DNA from: GCA-2709075 sp038146865 | GTDB taxonomy: Bacteria; Pseudomonadota; Alphaproteobacteria; MPNO01; UBA2964 | DNA: 64,000 bases | NCBI GenBank assembly: GCA_038146865.1 | Contig: JAYQSL010000003.1 | Coordinates: 15,429-79,428, forward strand | Reading direction: 5' to 3' | Shown here: positions 17,649 through 26,012 of the stretch, one piece after another | How positions within the stretch are numbered: position 1 is the first letter of the stretch | How the letters are laid out: each line of letters begins with the position of its first letter | Position numbers and translations under genes: made by a program | Notes under the pieces: model-generated | What the model was told of the DNA's origin: nothing | Seen by the model: the letters and a program-made list of their open reading frames with translations, nothing else | Databases searched by the model: none

Positions 17649-19090
17649 TATCCGCCAGTCCTGGTTTTTTCGATGTTCTCAAGGGTCACAGAGGGAACAC
17701 GCTTTGACAGCAACCCCTTCGGCTTCCAAGTCATCACTATCACCATCAAAGCACCGAAACATAACATTCGGTATTGCTCTAATTCCCTAAACCATTCTGG
17801 TAAACCGATTAACAAAACAGCTGCCAGCGCAACGCCCGCCTGACTTCCCATCCCGCCGAGCACCACCACAGCCAAAATGATCGCCGATTCTATAAAAGTG
17901 AAACTTTCAGGACTAATAAACCCTTGTCGCGCGGCAAACAATGTGCCGGCTACTCCTCCAAACATCGCACCCAATGCAAAAGCAGAAAGTTTTATATTTG
18001 TCGGATTAAGACCCAGAGAACGGCAAGCCACCTCATCCTCTCGTAATGCCTCCCAGGCTCGTCCAATCGGTAAATTTCTAATTCTTTTTATAAAAAAATG
18101 TGCCAACAACACTAGGCCCAGTGTAATGTAAAAAAGAAAAATTACTCGATCTATCGGCCTATAGGGCAAATCAAAATATTGATGAAAGGTCTCTGCGCCC
18201 TCCGCTGCCCGCCTTTTAAACTCAAGACCAAAAAAGGTCGGTCGCGGTATCCCTGATATTCCATTAGGACCTTGAGTAAGACTAACCCAATTAATCAGTA
18301 TTATTCGGATCATCTCTCCAAAACCCAAAGTTACAATTGCAAGATAATCTCCTCTGAGTCGAAGAACGGGAAACCCAAGTAAAATTCCGAATAAAGCGGC
18401 AAGAAGCGCCCCCAAGGGCAAGCATATCCAAAATCCTAATTGATAATAATATGCCAATAACGCAAAACTATAAGCGCCGACCGCATAGAATGCGACGTAA
18501 CCAAGATCTAATAGCCCGGCCAGACCAACCACAATATTTAGCCCCCAACCGAGAAGGATGTATGTCATAACCAAAATACTAAGATCGAGAATCCATCGGT
18601 CAGTCAGAGGCAGAAATGGAAAGATTACCGCTATCAACACCATGATAAGTGAGAGATGCGGCGACCACTGTTTATTCGTGTTCTGAAATAGCTTTTTTAT
18701 GCGTTCAAGCGACCCGGTAAAATTCCCGCTTTGGGAACTCCATAACGATCTTATAACGATCAAAACTCCGCCTAATATTCCTAGGACGCCAATAATACCG
18801 TGTGAACCTGACCACAATGCCCCTGCCAAGAACAGAACCAAACCACCACAGATAGACAGTTTCTGATGACCAGATTCTGCAAGAGATAAAGAAAACCTTC
18901 CGATAAATACAAAGATAATTGACAGGATTAATTCCCAAATTCGGTATTTTAAAGCCAGGCCTCCGCCGTCTTGAACGGTGTAAATCCCTGTAAGGGGAAT
19001 TAAAAGCACGGCGGTAATCAAGCATGATATCAGCCCGTCCCTAATCGCATTACGATGTGCATGCCAGGTTCCTGATAAAAGATGGCTCAT
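17648..19090 (-). CDS. livM: Branched-chain amino acid ABC transporter permease LivM
   Basis: Inner-membrane permease of the importer, 480 residues. The first roughly 150 residues form an extra hydrophobic N-terminal region with several membrane segments, as in long LivM proteins with the DUF3382-type extension. The core from about 160 has the family motifs GLAGLLDLGYVAFYAVGAYS, GDYLAIVTLGFGEMIRI and GRAWEALREDEVACRSLGLN, the last being the coupling loop that contacts the ATPase. It begins immediately after livH and ends on the livG start. Confidence 0.94.
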   Translation of the reverse strand: MSHLLSGTWHAHRNAIRDGLISCLITAVLLIPLTGIYTVQDGGGLALKYRIWELILSIIFVFIGRFSLSLAESGHQKLSICGGLVLFLAGALWSGSHGIIGVLGILGGVLIVIRSLWSSQSGNFTGSLERIKKLFQNTNKQWSPHLSLIMVLIAVIFPFLPLTDRWILDLSILVMTYILLGWGLNIVVGLAGLLDLGYVAFYAVGAYSFALLAYYYQLGFWICLPLGALLAALFGILLGFPVLRLRGDYLAIVTLGFGEMIRIILINWVSLTQGPNGISGIPRPTFFGLEFKRRAAEGAETFHQYFDLPYRPIDRVIFLFYITLGLVLLAHFFIKRIRNLPIGRAWEALREDEVACRSLGLNPTNIKLSAFALGAMFGGVAGTLFAARQGFISPESFTFIESAIILAVVVLGGMGSQAGVALAAVLLIGLPEWFRELEQYRMLCFGALMVIVMTWKPKGLLSKRVPSVTLENIEKTRTGG

Positions 19091-19091
19091 T

Positions 19092-20003
19092 TCAGACTTT
19101 TTCTATGTCCGGTCTTCCAAGAAGCCCTGTCGGCCGGAAAATCAGAACCAATACAAGCACAGAAAATGCTGCAACATCTTTATACTCCACCGTCGCATAA
19201 GCAGACCAAAACGCCTCTATCAGCCCTATGAGCAGCCCCCCTAACATGGCGCCTGGTAATGACCCTATCCCGCCCAATACCGCTGCGGTAAACGCCTTTA
19301 TTCCTGCCAAAAATCCGATAAAAAAATCAATGACACCGTAATAAAGCGTAACCATAACGCCAGCCACCGCGGCGAGCGCCGCTCCCATCACGAAAGTAAT
19401 TGATATTGTTCGATCAACATTAACTCCGAGAAGTGCCGCCATCACGCGGTCCTGTTCACAGGCACGCTGTGCCCGCCCGAGAGCGCTGTATTTGATGATA
19501 ACCCAAAAAAGGGACATCAAAAGAACAGTTGTTAGTATGATCACGACTTGCATGAGGCTTAGCGTCACAACAAAATTTTCGTTTTCAAGAATTTTAAAAT
19601 TTGTGGTTACGACGGGGGGCAACGCTTTTACACGAGCCCCCTGACTAAGCTGAACAAAATTTTGAAGAAATATTGACATTCCAATTGCTGAAATCAGCGC
19701 AGCGAGACGCTGGGATCCCCTCAGCGGCCTGTAGGCAATGCGCTCTAGCGCCCAACCATAAACCGCGGTAAGGGCCATAGTAATAATCAAAACGATAATT
19801 AGAACAGCGACAATTCCCCCACCCATTGGGCCAAGTATTAAAAAGGAAATGAGGGTTATGAAGGTACTGATCATAAAAATCTCACCATGAGCAAAATTGA
19901 TCATACCAATAATCCCGTAGACCATTGTGTAGCCGATAGCGATCAAACCATAAATGGCGCCCAGGGTTATTCCATTAATCAGCTGTTGAAGAAAATATTC
20001 CAT
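19092..20003 (-). CDS. livH: Branched-chain amino acid ABC transporter permease LivH
   Basis: The first gene of the liv operon and the second membrane permease, 303 residues with about eight hydrophobic segments. Motifs: GITLGAIYGLIAIGYTMVYG near the N-terminus, INFAHGEIFMI, GRAQRACEQDRVMAALLGVN (the coupling loop) and GSLPGAMLGGLLIGLIE. It forms the channel with LivM. The promoter must lie in 20004-20369, which also drives rpoH in the other direction. Confidence 0.95.
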   Translation of the reverse strand: MEYFLQQLINGITLGAIYGLIAIGYTMVYGIIGMINFAHGEIFMISTFITLISFLILGPMGGGIVAVLIIVLIITMALTAVYGWALERIAYRPLRGSQRLAALISAIGMSIFLQNFVQLSQGARVKALPPVVTTNFKILENENFVVTLSLMQVVIILTTVLLMSLFWVIIKYSALGRAQRACEQDRVMAALLGVNVDRTISITFVMGAALAAVAGVMVTLYYGVIDFFIGFLAGIKAFTAAVLGGIGSLPGAMLGGLLIGLIEAFWSAYATVEYKDVAAFSVLVLVLIFRPTGLLGRPDIEKV

Positions 20004-20369
20004 TCAAAATCGACCGTTAGATGCTTTGCTGCCCCCCTAAAATCTTATCTCCTAATCTGAACCTGCTTTTGATCAGATCGATTAGGAGTCTTAGCTCTTA
20101 AAATCCCGTTCCCTCAGAATTCCACGTTTAATTATTTTAGGATTGTTGTGGTAAACATTAACAACTTTTTTTCAACCACATTATTCCACCCTTTCCATAA
20201 TCCCTGATAAACAGCTTCCAGCATGCGGGACGATTAGCCTCTCTGGGACAAACACCACTAAACCAATTGAGAACCACGGACGTAGTAGTCTTATAGATCA
20301 GTCCACTTTCTGGGAAAAATTGTAGAAATATGGCACCAAACAGTTTGAGAGCTTAAAAGTAGAGAAGTA
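20004..20369. promoter_or_regulatory. Divergent intergenic region livH / rpoH with an inverted repeat
   Basis: 366 bp without a convincing gene. It must hold the liv promoter (minus strand) and the rpoH promoter(s) (plus strand). The clear structure is an inverted repeat: CTCCTAATC at 20049-20057 matched by GATTAGGAG at 20080-20088, with a second TGA/TCA pairing inside. It lies about 45 bp upstream of the livH ATG, so it could be an operator or a 5' leader hairpin of the liv mRNA. No good -35/-10 pair could be assigned for rpoH. Confidence 0.5.
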
Positions 20370-21269
20370 ATGGTATTTTTTGGACAGAATATAAGCGACG
20401 CACTCGATAGAAAATTCATATCAAAGACCATGAAGGCTCCCCTCCTTGAACGTGAAGAGGAGGTGAAACTTGGTAACGAGCTTCGAGATAAGGGCGATGA
20501 AAAAGCCCTCGATAAACTTGTATCCAGCCATCTAAGGCTTGTAGTAAAAATGGCAGCAGGTTTTAAGGGGTATGGGCTTCCCGTTTCTGATTTGATACAG
20601 GAAGGTACTCTCGGTCTTATGGATGCGGCAAAAAAATTTGATCCGGAGAAGGGTGTGCGTTTTTCAACCTATGCACGTTGGTGGATCCTGGCCTCAATCC
20701 AAGACTATGTGATGCGTAATAGTTCAATTGTAAAAATCGGAACGACCCCAGCTCAGAAGTCCTTGTTTTTTAATTTGAGGAGGCTCCGAGCAAAGATTTC
20801 AAACAATCTTGTCGGCCCCATGAGCGATGAAGACCGCCTTGAGATAGCGAGGATACTTGGTGTGCCAAAGGCATCTGTGGAACGCATGGAAGCCCTGTTG
20901 TCCGGCTATGATGCGTCTCTCAATTCCACGATAGGTTCTGATGAAAGTGACGGGAGCGAATTGCAGGAGTTCTTAGAAGACGACCGCCCAAATCCCGAAG
21001 AAAACATAGCCTATCAATCTCATCAAACTTCTAGACGTAACGTCATTGCTAAAGCAATGGCAGCGCTAGACGAGAGAGAGCGACAAATCATAAAACATCG
21101 GTTTCTTGAGGAGAACAAACCTACACTGGAAGAAATCGGTCATGACTTCGGGGTTAGTAAGGAGAGAATAAGGCAGATAGAGAGCCGAGCACTTGAAAAA
21201 CTCAAGCTATTTCTGAAAAAACTTCCAAGAACAAAGGGTGATCGGTTAGAGGATCTTCTCCACGCCTAA
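20370..21269 (+). CDS. rpoH: RNA polymerase heat-shock sigma factor (sigma-32)
   Basis: A 299-residue sigma-70 family factor of the RpoH group, directing polymerase to heat-shock promoters. Region 2 shows LRLVVKMAAGF, SDLIQEGTLGLMDAAKKFDP and the -10 recognition segment FSTYARWWILASIQDYVMRN. The RpoH-box-like KSLFFNLRRL follows at about 129-138. Region 4.2 is PTLEEIGHDFGVSKERIRQI. The length and the absence of region 1.1 fit RpoH rather than RpoD. The first ATG at 20370 is used. It is a single gene, convergent with the CoxS gene 10 bp downstream. Confidence 0.93.
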   Translation: MVFFGQNISDALDRKFISKTMKAPLLEREEEVKLGNELRDKGDEKALDKLVSSHLRLVVKMAAGFKGYGLPVSDLIQEGTLGLMDAAKKFDPEKGVRFSTYARWWILASIQDYVMRNSSIVKIGTTPAQKSLFFNLRRLRAKISNNLVGPMSDEDRLEIARILGVPKASVERMEALLSGYDASLNSTIGSDESDGSELQEFLEDDRPNPEENIAYQSHQTSRRNVIAKAMAALDERERQIIKHRFLEENKPTLEEIGHDFGVSKERIRQIESRALEKLKLFLKKLPRTKGDRLEDLLHA

Positions 21270-21279
21270 TAAAAAGGCC

Positions 21280-21771
21280 CTAAGCCGCTTTTTCTGCCTG
21301 CAGTCTTTTTGCAGCATCTAAGGCCGCAGCGACTATTCCCTGATAGCCTGTGCATCTACATAGATTGCCACTGATAGCAATTCTTACCTCTTCCTCTGTG
21401 GGATCTGGATTTTCTTCTAGAAATTCCAATAAGGTCGTGAGCATGCCCGGAGTACAAAACCCACATTGTAAACCGTGATTATCACGAAATGCTTCCTGCA
21501 GCGGGTGCAGCTCATCCTCGGATGGCGCTATTCCCTCTATGGTCAAAATTTCTTGTCCGTCAGCCTGAACCGCCAGCATCAAACAAGAGCGAGCGCTTTG
21601 TCCGTTCAAAAGTATTGTGCAAGCACCACAAACACCATGCTCACAACCGAGATGCGTTCCCGTTAGCCCTAACTGCTGGCGGATGAAGTCAGCCAAATGA
21701 AATCTTACCTCGACTTCTTCCTCGTACTTCTTCCCGTTAATGGTGACTGAAATCTTACGTGTTTCGCCCAT
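21280..21771 (-). CDS. Molybdenum hydroxylase small subunit, [2Fe-2S] (CoxS-like)
   Basis: Iron-sulphur subunit of a xanthine-oxidase/CO-dehydrogenase family enzyme, about 163 residues. The N-terminal plant-ferredoxin-type cluster has CEHGVCGACTILLNG plus C further on (SARSCLM). The C-terminal cluster uses CGFCTPGM and CRCTGYQGI. It passes electrons between the molybdopterin subunit and FAD. The ATG at 21771 is preferred to a GTG at 21783 because AGGGGA precedes it at the right distance. It follows the CoxM-type gene directly. The large subunit is absent here; the likely partner is at 52008-54404. Confidence 0.93.
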   Translation of the reverse strand: MGETRKISVTINGKKYEEEVEVRFHLADFIRQQLGLTGTHLGCEHGVCGACTILLNGQSARSCLMLAVQADGQEILTIEGIAPSEDELHPLQEAFRDNHGLQCGFCTPGMLTTLLEFLEENPDPTEEEVRIAISGNLCRCTGYQGIVAAALDAAKRLQAEKAA

Positions 21772-21779
21772 CTTTCCCC

Positions 21780-22649
21780 TCACGCTCCATTCGTGGCACG
21801 GCCATAAGCTTTAACCAACGCCCGTCGCGCCATCACTGTTGCCAGATGTTGACGATATTCAGTGGACGCATAAACGTCACCCAACGCGTCAATTTCACGA
21901 CATACCTCGCAGGCGTCCCTGAACATTTCCTCAGACCCTTCCTGCCCCATAATCGTTTCTTCTAGTTCCGTAACACGAACAGGGGTAGCTCCTACCCCTC
22001 CCACCGTAACGGCTGCCCTACCAATCTTTCCATCCGCACCTACCTCCAAAAGAACTGCAGCAGACGCGATCGCAAAATCACCATGTCTTCGAGAAAATTC
22101 GACAAACCCGAAGCCATGACCATCAGGCCAGCAAGGAATACGGATAGACGTAACCAGCTCATCCTCTTCAATTGCAGGGGTCATGTATCCAGCAGGAAAA
22201 TCGGCAAATCCTATCTCACGCTCCCCGTTCGGTCCCAGAACTCGAACTATTGCGTCAGTCGTTGCGCAAATAGAGGGCATCTCAGCTGCGGGATCCAAAT
22301 GAGACAATGATCCTCCCAGAGTCCCCCGATTTCGAGTCTGTCTATGTCCCACTTGCAAAAGAGCCTCATGCATTAGCGGACATTTTTTTTGAACGATTTC
22401 AGAGAATTCTAAATCGCGCTGTCTCGTCATGGCTCCGATTTCCAGAGCATCACCGTCTTCCCTGATGTAAGACAAGTCTTCAATTTTGTTGATATCAACC
22501 ACATGGTCAGGCAGCACATAACGCATATTGAGCATTGGCATTAGAGATTGGCCGCCGGCCAAAACCTTTGCATTTTCTAAAGAAGAAAGCAGGGCTACTG
22601 CGTCTTCTAGCGTGCTTGGATCATGATAGGAAAAGGGTGGCGGCTTCAT
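21780..22649 (-). CDS. Molybdenum hydroxylase FAD subunit (CoxM-like)
   Basis: The 289-residue flavin subunit of the same enzyme class. FAD-binding motifs are visible: the pyrophosphate-binding AGGQSLMPMLNMR at about 32-44 and RNRGTLGGSLSHLDPAAE at about 106-123. These match CO dehydrogenase medium subunits and relatives. The order medium-small is normal, but the large subunit that usually follows is missing. It starts at ATG 22649, with an upstream region shared with the divergent cupin operon. Confidence 0.93.
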   Translation of the reverse strand: MKPPPFSYHDPSTLEDAVALLSSLENAKVLAGGQSLMPMLNMRYVLPDHVVDINKIEDLSYIREDGDALEIGAMTRQRDLEFSEIVQKKCPLMHEALLQVGHRQTRNRGTLGGSLSHLDPAAEMPSICATTDAIVRVLGPNGEREIGFADFPAGYMTPAIEEDELVTSIRIPCWPDGHGFGFVEFSRRHGDFAIASAAVLLEVGADGKIGRAAVTVGGVGATPVRVTELEETIMGQEGSEEMFRDACEVCREIDALGDVYASTEYRQHLATVMARRALVKAYGRATNGA

Positions 22650-23019
22650 ACAGCTTCTCCAAGAAACTTAACGACAAATAATATTAGCATTGTAATTACA
22701 GCAGCCTGCGGCCTTACGCAACGTTACGTTTAGCTAGAAGCCCTCCTCAGCCCAAACTCGAAAAGAATATGTAAAATTGCTTTGGTAAGTAAAAATGCTC
22801 AAAAATTTTACTTCGTTTATAGAGTGTTTAAAAAATTTGAAACATCCCAATAAAACCCGCCGGGTCAAAGAAGTGGGCCCGTTTCTTGACACTTCTTGGG
22901 ACCAGGAATATACCCGGTTAGCTGTTTCACTAAACCGAGGGGTCTATGGCTCTGGGTTTGTATTCAGCGACTTAAAGAAGTCACAGATAAATCAGGCGGG
23001 CTTGTAAAGAGGATAGAGA
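22650..23019. promoter_or_regulatory. Divergent promoter region (CoxM / cupins) with a strong sigma-70 promoter
   Basis: 370 bp between divergent genes. On the plus strand TTGACA at 22886-22891 is followed after exactly 17 bp by TATACC at 22909-22914, close to the ideal sigma-70 promoter, about 105 bp upstream of the first cupin ATG. This leaves a leader of about 100 nt. An AGAGGATAGAG Shine-Dalgarno region precedes the ATG. The open frame at 22795-23007 spans the promoter and is not believed to be a gene. Confidence 0.7.
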
Positions 23020-23604
23020 ATGGCTGAAGGAAGCAGAGAAACAACAACTGCCGATGCGGGACCCGGGCACAATCAACCGGAAGTAGTTTGGGATCGTTGG
23101 GTCAAGAAGCGAACCTTTGTTCGCGCTCTTGAAGGCACCTACGGTGAAATGAAACAAGGTTTATATGATCAACAACGGGTCTACAGTATCCACGACTGGA
23201 AGTGGAAGGGCGGACCTCAATTTTACGATAAATCTGTCATCAATCCGCAAAACCTCGATATAGCCCAATCCATCGAGACGCACTTGGGAGCCTTTGCTCC
23301 GGGTGGTTATGGCCAAAAACACGGACATATGAACAGTGCTGTTTTCTTTGTCCTGAGAGGTGAGGGCTATGACGTTCATGATGGGGAACGTATAGACGCA
23401 GAGGCCGGAGACTGCATGATTGTTGAGAATGGTTGTGTGCACCAGCATTTCAACAAAAGTGCTGACGAAGAATTCGTGGTTCTCGTAATGAAGGCAAAAC
23501 CTTTATTTTTATTCATGCATATGGTTTTCCAAAAAAACGTCAAAATGCCGCCTAAGGAAATAGCGCCAGGGCAAGAAAACTATATGCCGCCAGGCGATTA
23601 TTAA
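23020..23604 (+). CDS. Cupin-domain protein A of a tandem pair
   Basis: 194 residues with one cupin barrel at about 80-165. The metal motif reads HGHMNSAVFFVLRGEGYDVH: both His of HxH are present, but the position of the usual Glu ligand (aligned with EVFF in the next gene) is Ala. The second motif, GDCMIVENGCVHQHFN, supplies the third His. This makes a three-His site, as in gentisate-type dioxygenases. No signal peptide. It is the first gene behind the promoter at 22886 and 35 bp upstream of cupin B. The substrate is unknown; an aromatic-ring or diketone dioxygenase role is only a guess. Confidence 0.75.
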   Translation: MAEGSRETTTADAGPGHNQPEVVWDRWVKKRTFVRALEGTYGEMKQGLYDQQRVYSIHDWKWKGGPQFYDKSVINPQNLDIAQSIETHLGAFAPGGYGQKHGHMNSAVFFVLRGEGYDVHDGERIDAEAGDCMIVENGCVHQHFNKSADEEFVVLVMKAKPLFLFMHMVFQKNVKMPPKEIAPGQENYMPPGDY

Positions 23605-23639
23605 TTATTGGCCCTTAGATTTTAAGCACGGAGATTAAG

Positions 23640-24230
23640 TTGGACGAGAGAGAAGTCGCGGCAGCAGGCAATCAAGTTTGTAATTTTTACAAGGAAAACT
23701 TGGCCGAGACGGCTGCCTACGTAGAGAATTACTACAACAAAAAACTAAAGGTCGTAAAATCGGGTGATATGCCTTTTGAGAATTCACCACATGGAATTCT
23801 CAAGCATATGGTCAACGAAAAACTAAACACAGTCGAAAATTGCGTTGATATATATATGCATCTTTTACCTCCTGGACAGGCCTCAGGAAAACATCGTCAC
23901 CTTGCGGAGGAGGTGTTTTTCGTAGCAGAAGGCAGCGGTTATGACCTGCATTGGGACGTAAATTTTGACGTCGATATCAAATTTAGCTGGACTTGGGAGC
24001 AAGAGCCTAAAAAATATGAGTGGAAACGAGGAGACTTTGTCTACATACCTCCCTATGTAGAGCACAAGCATTTTAATACCGATCCAGAAAATCCGGCGCG
24101 GCTTGTTGTATGTCACAACAGAATACTGAAAGCCATGGGTGCTGCTTGGTACGAACAACTCGAACCCTACGAAGGTTATAATCCAGAAGAAGATCCCCGC
24201 GATCTTTTGGCCAAATACGGGATGCGCTAA
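23640..24230 (+). CDS. Cupin-domain protein B of a tandem pair
   Basis: 196 residues, related to the preceding gene. The cupin core holds HRHLAEEVFFVAEGSGYDLH (HxH plus Glu) at about 84-103 and GDFVYIPPYVEHKHFN at about 137-152, giving a full 3-His/1-Glu metal site. A 15-20 residue insertion separates the two motifs (FDVDIKFSWTWEQEPKKYEW). The start is a TTG at 23640 with GGAG six bases upstream; no ATG fits. The two proteins could form a heteromeric bicupin. A terminator-like hairpin follows at 24276. Confidence 0.75.
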   Translation: MDEREVAAAGNQVCNFYKENLAETAAYVENYYNKKLKVVKSGDMPFENSPHGILKHMVNEKLNTVENCVDIYMHLLPPGQASGKHRHLAEEVFFVAEGSGYDLHWDVNFDVDIKFSWTWEQEPKKYEWKRGDFVYIPPYVEHKHFNTDPENPARLVVCHNRILKAMGAAWYEQLEPYEGYNPEEDPRDLLAKYGMR

Positions 24231-24275
24231 CACCCCGCATTCGAGAGAAACGCGCTGAAAAAGCGCAAAATCATC

Positions 24276-24320
24276 AAACGCCGGGGCTTCTTTAACCAGA
24301 GTTCCGGCGTTTTCGTTTTA
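24276..24320 (+). terminator. Terminator or attenuator between cupin B and the cyclodeaminase gene
   Basis: Stem AAACGCCGG (24276-24284) / CCGGCGTTT (24304-24312), loop of 19 bases, then TTTCGTTTT. It lies only about 25 bp before the next ATG, so the downstream genes either have a hidden promoter or depend on read-through. A smaller GCGCT/AGCGC hairpin lies just upstream at 24252-24266. Confidence 0.75.
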
Positions 24321-24337
24321 AAACTGGAGAACGAAAA

Positions 24338-25417
24338 ATGACACTGATCCTCTCAAACGAGGAAATCTCTCAGTTATTGTCGATTGAGGATGTCCTTGAG
24401 GCCCTAGAAGAGGTCTATAAAGATCTTCACGCCGGTCGAGCTGTTACCAGACGTAGGTCGGACACTTTAGTGCCGGCAAGCCACAACGGTGAAGATGCTA
24501 TTTATGGATTCAAAACAATGGACGGCGTGGCGCCATCTCAAGGCTTTAGTGCTGTTAGGCTAAACTCAGATATTGTAACGTGGCCTGTTGTTGAAGGAAG
24601 TTTGAGACGGGTAAAAATTCCTGCAGCCCCTAATAATAGATGGGTTGGTCTTGTCCTTCTTTTCAGCACAAAAAATGGCGAACCACTCGCAATTATGCCT
24701 GATGGCGTCGTACAACGAATGCGCGTTGGAGCCACCAATGGCCTTGGTGTAAAATATATGGCTCGAGAAAACGCCAAAACGGTGGGTATTCTCGGGTCAG
24801 GTTGGCAAGCAGGGACCCAGTTAATGGCGACCTGCGCCGTCCGTGACATAGAGATGATCAAATGCTTCAGCCCAAACCCCACAAATCGGCTTAATTTCAC
24901 GCAAGAAATGACTGAAACTCTTGGCGTAGAGATGATGGCGGTGAACTCAGCGGAGGAAGCAGTTTCAGGCGTCGATATTGTTCTTTGCGCAACAAATTCT
25001 ATCGAAAAGGTCTACGTGGAGGGATGGCTTAGACCCGGGGTACATGTCAGTTCGATTAAGATGCCAGAGATTGAAGAGGCCGCTCTTAAAAAATGCGACC
25101 GAGTTGGATTACATTTTGGTCAGCAACGCCCCGATACCGTGGTCGCTGCTGGCCTCGAACCCCCAGATAGGCGAAGCGGAAAGGGATGGGACGTAAATAG
25201 GACATTTGATTACGACGCCTGTCCAAAGCTACCACAAATGATTGCCGGTGAAGTCAAGGGGCGTGAAACAGAGAATGAAATAACCTGTTTTATCAATGAT
25301 ATGGGGTTAGGTCTTCAGTTTGCGGTTACGGCCGGCGTTGCCTATAAAAAGGCGATCGAAGCCGGCGTGGGACACGAATTGCCCACTGATTGGTTCACCG
25401 AGAACGTTCATCCTTAA
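24338..25417 (+). CDS. Ornithine cyclodeaminase / mu-crystallin family protein
   Basis: 359 residues, the usual family length. The family includes ornithine cyclodeaminase, alanine dehydrogenase and ketimine reductases, all NAD(P)-dependent. The Rossmann nucleotide motif GILGSGWQAGTQ is at about 149-160. Arg/Lys residues that hold the carboxylate appear at RRRSDTLVP and GFKTMDG, and MRVGATNGLGVKYMAR is conserved. The C-terminal FINDMGLGLQFAVTAGVAYK is typical. The start ATG has GGAGAACGAAAA upstream. The substrate is not determined; the context of cupins and permeases suggests breakdown of an imported amino compound. Confidence 0.9.
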   Translation: MTLILSNEEISQLLSIEDVLEALEEVYKDLHAGRAVTRRRSDTLVPASHNGEDAIYGFKTMDGVAPSQGFSAVRLNSDIVTWPVVEGSLRRVKIPAAPNNRWVGLVLLFSTKNGEPLAIMPDGVVQRMRVGATNGLGVKYMARENAKTVGILGSGWQAGTQLMATCAVRDIEMIKCFSPNPTNRLNFTQEMTETLGVEMMAVNSAEEAVSGVDIVLCATNSIEKVYVEGWLRPGVHVSSIKMPEIEEAALKKCDRVGLHFGQQRPDTVVAAGLEPPDRRSGKGWDVNRTFDYDACPKLPQMIAGEVKGRETENEITCFINDMGLGLQFAVTAGVAYKKAIEAGVGHELPTDWFTENVHP

Positions 25418-25429
25418 TTAAACTCGTCC

Positions 25430-26008
25430 ATGAGTGAAACAGATCAAAAACTGGCAAAGGGGTCATTGAATACCCCTATTACAAGAAAAATCTTTGACGG
25501 CTCTCTTTTGGTTTTCGCACTTCTGGCATTAGCAGCGGGCTTAGCAGTATGGTTTTGGAAGGGGCCAGTCGCTTTTGACAGGGCCATAGATGATGCATGG
25601 GATCTCTTCCAATTTATTATGCCCCGAGTGGGTGCCGCGGTCCTAATCGCAGCATTTCTTCAACTATTAATCCCAAGAGAAGTCGTCTCACGTTTAATAG
25701 GCGACCAAGCAGGGATTAAAAGCGTCGTTATAGCGACGATCGCCGGCGCACTCACCCCAGGAGGTCCCCTAACCTCTTTTCCAATCGTCGTTGCTCTTTA
25801 TGTTTCTGGAGCAAACAAGGGAGCATTGGTGGCTTACATATCTGCGTGGGCAATGATTGGTTTTCAGAGAATTTTGGTTTGGGAACTCCCTCTCATGGGC
25901 GAGGAATTCACGGCAATTCGAGTGGGGGCGAGTGTCTTGCTGCCAATCATCTGCGGAACTGTCGCTCTCTACCTACCAATCAGAATCAATCTACCAGAGA
26001 AAAATTAG
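25430..26008 (+). CDS. Half-size permease A (DUF318/ArsP-like repeat unit)
   Basis: 192 residues with about five hydrophobic segments. The core PRVGAAVLIAAFLQLLIPRE, ATIAGALTPGGPLTSFPIVV and RILVWELPLMG is a single unit of the two-repeat permease family PF03773 (DUF318; ArsP-like). The next gene encodes a second, clearly homologous unit, so a whole transporter would be a heterodimer. It begins 12 bp after the cyclodeaminase gene. The conserved GPLTSFP/PGG motif is in the position of the substrate path. The substrate is unknown. Confidence 0.75.
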   Translation: MSETDQKLAKGSLNTPITRKIFDGSLLVFALLALAAGLAVWFWKGPVAFDRAIDDAWDLFQFIMPRVGAAVLIAAFLQLLIPREVVSRLIGDQAGIKSVVIATIAGALTPGGPLTSFPIVVALYVSGANKGALVAYISAWAMIGFQRILVWELPLMGEEFTAIRVGASVLLPIICGTVALYLPIRINLPEKN

Positions 26009-26012
26009 TACT

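Noticed and set aside
22795..23007. 70-codon frame upstream of cupin A
   Set aside because: It spans the TTGACA/TATACC promoter, has no ribosome-binding site and no recognisable product.
25857..26012. N-terminal extension of permease B inside permease A
   Set aside because: It reads out of frame through conserved permease A sequence, and the ATG at 26013 gives a clean repeat unit.
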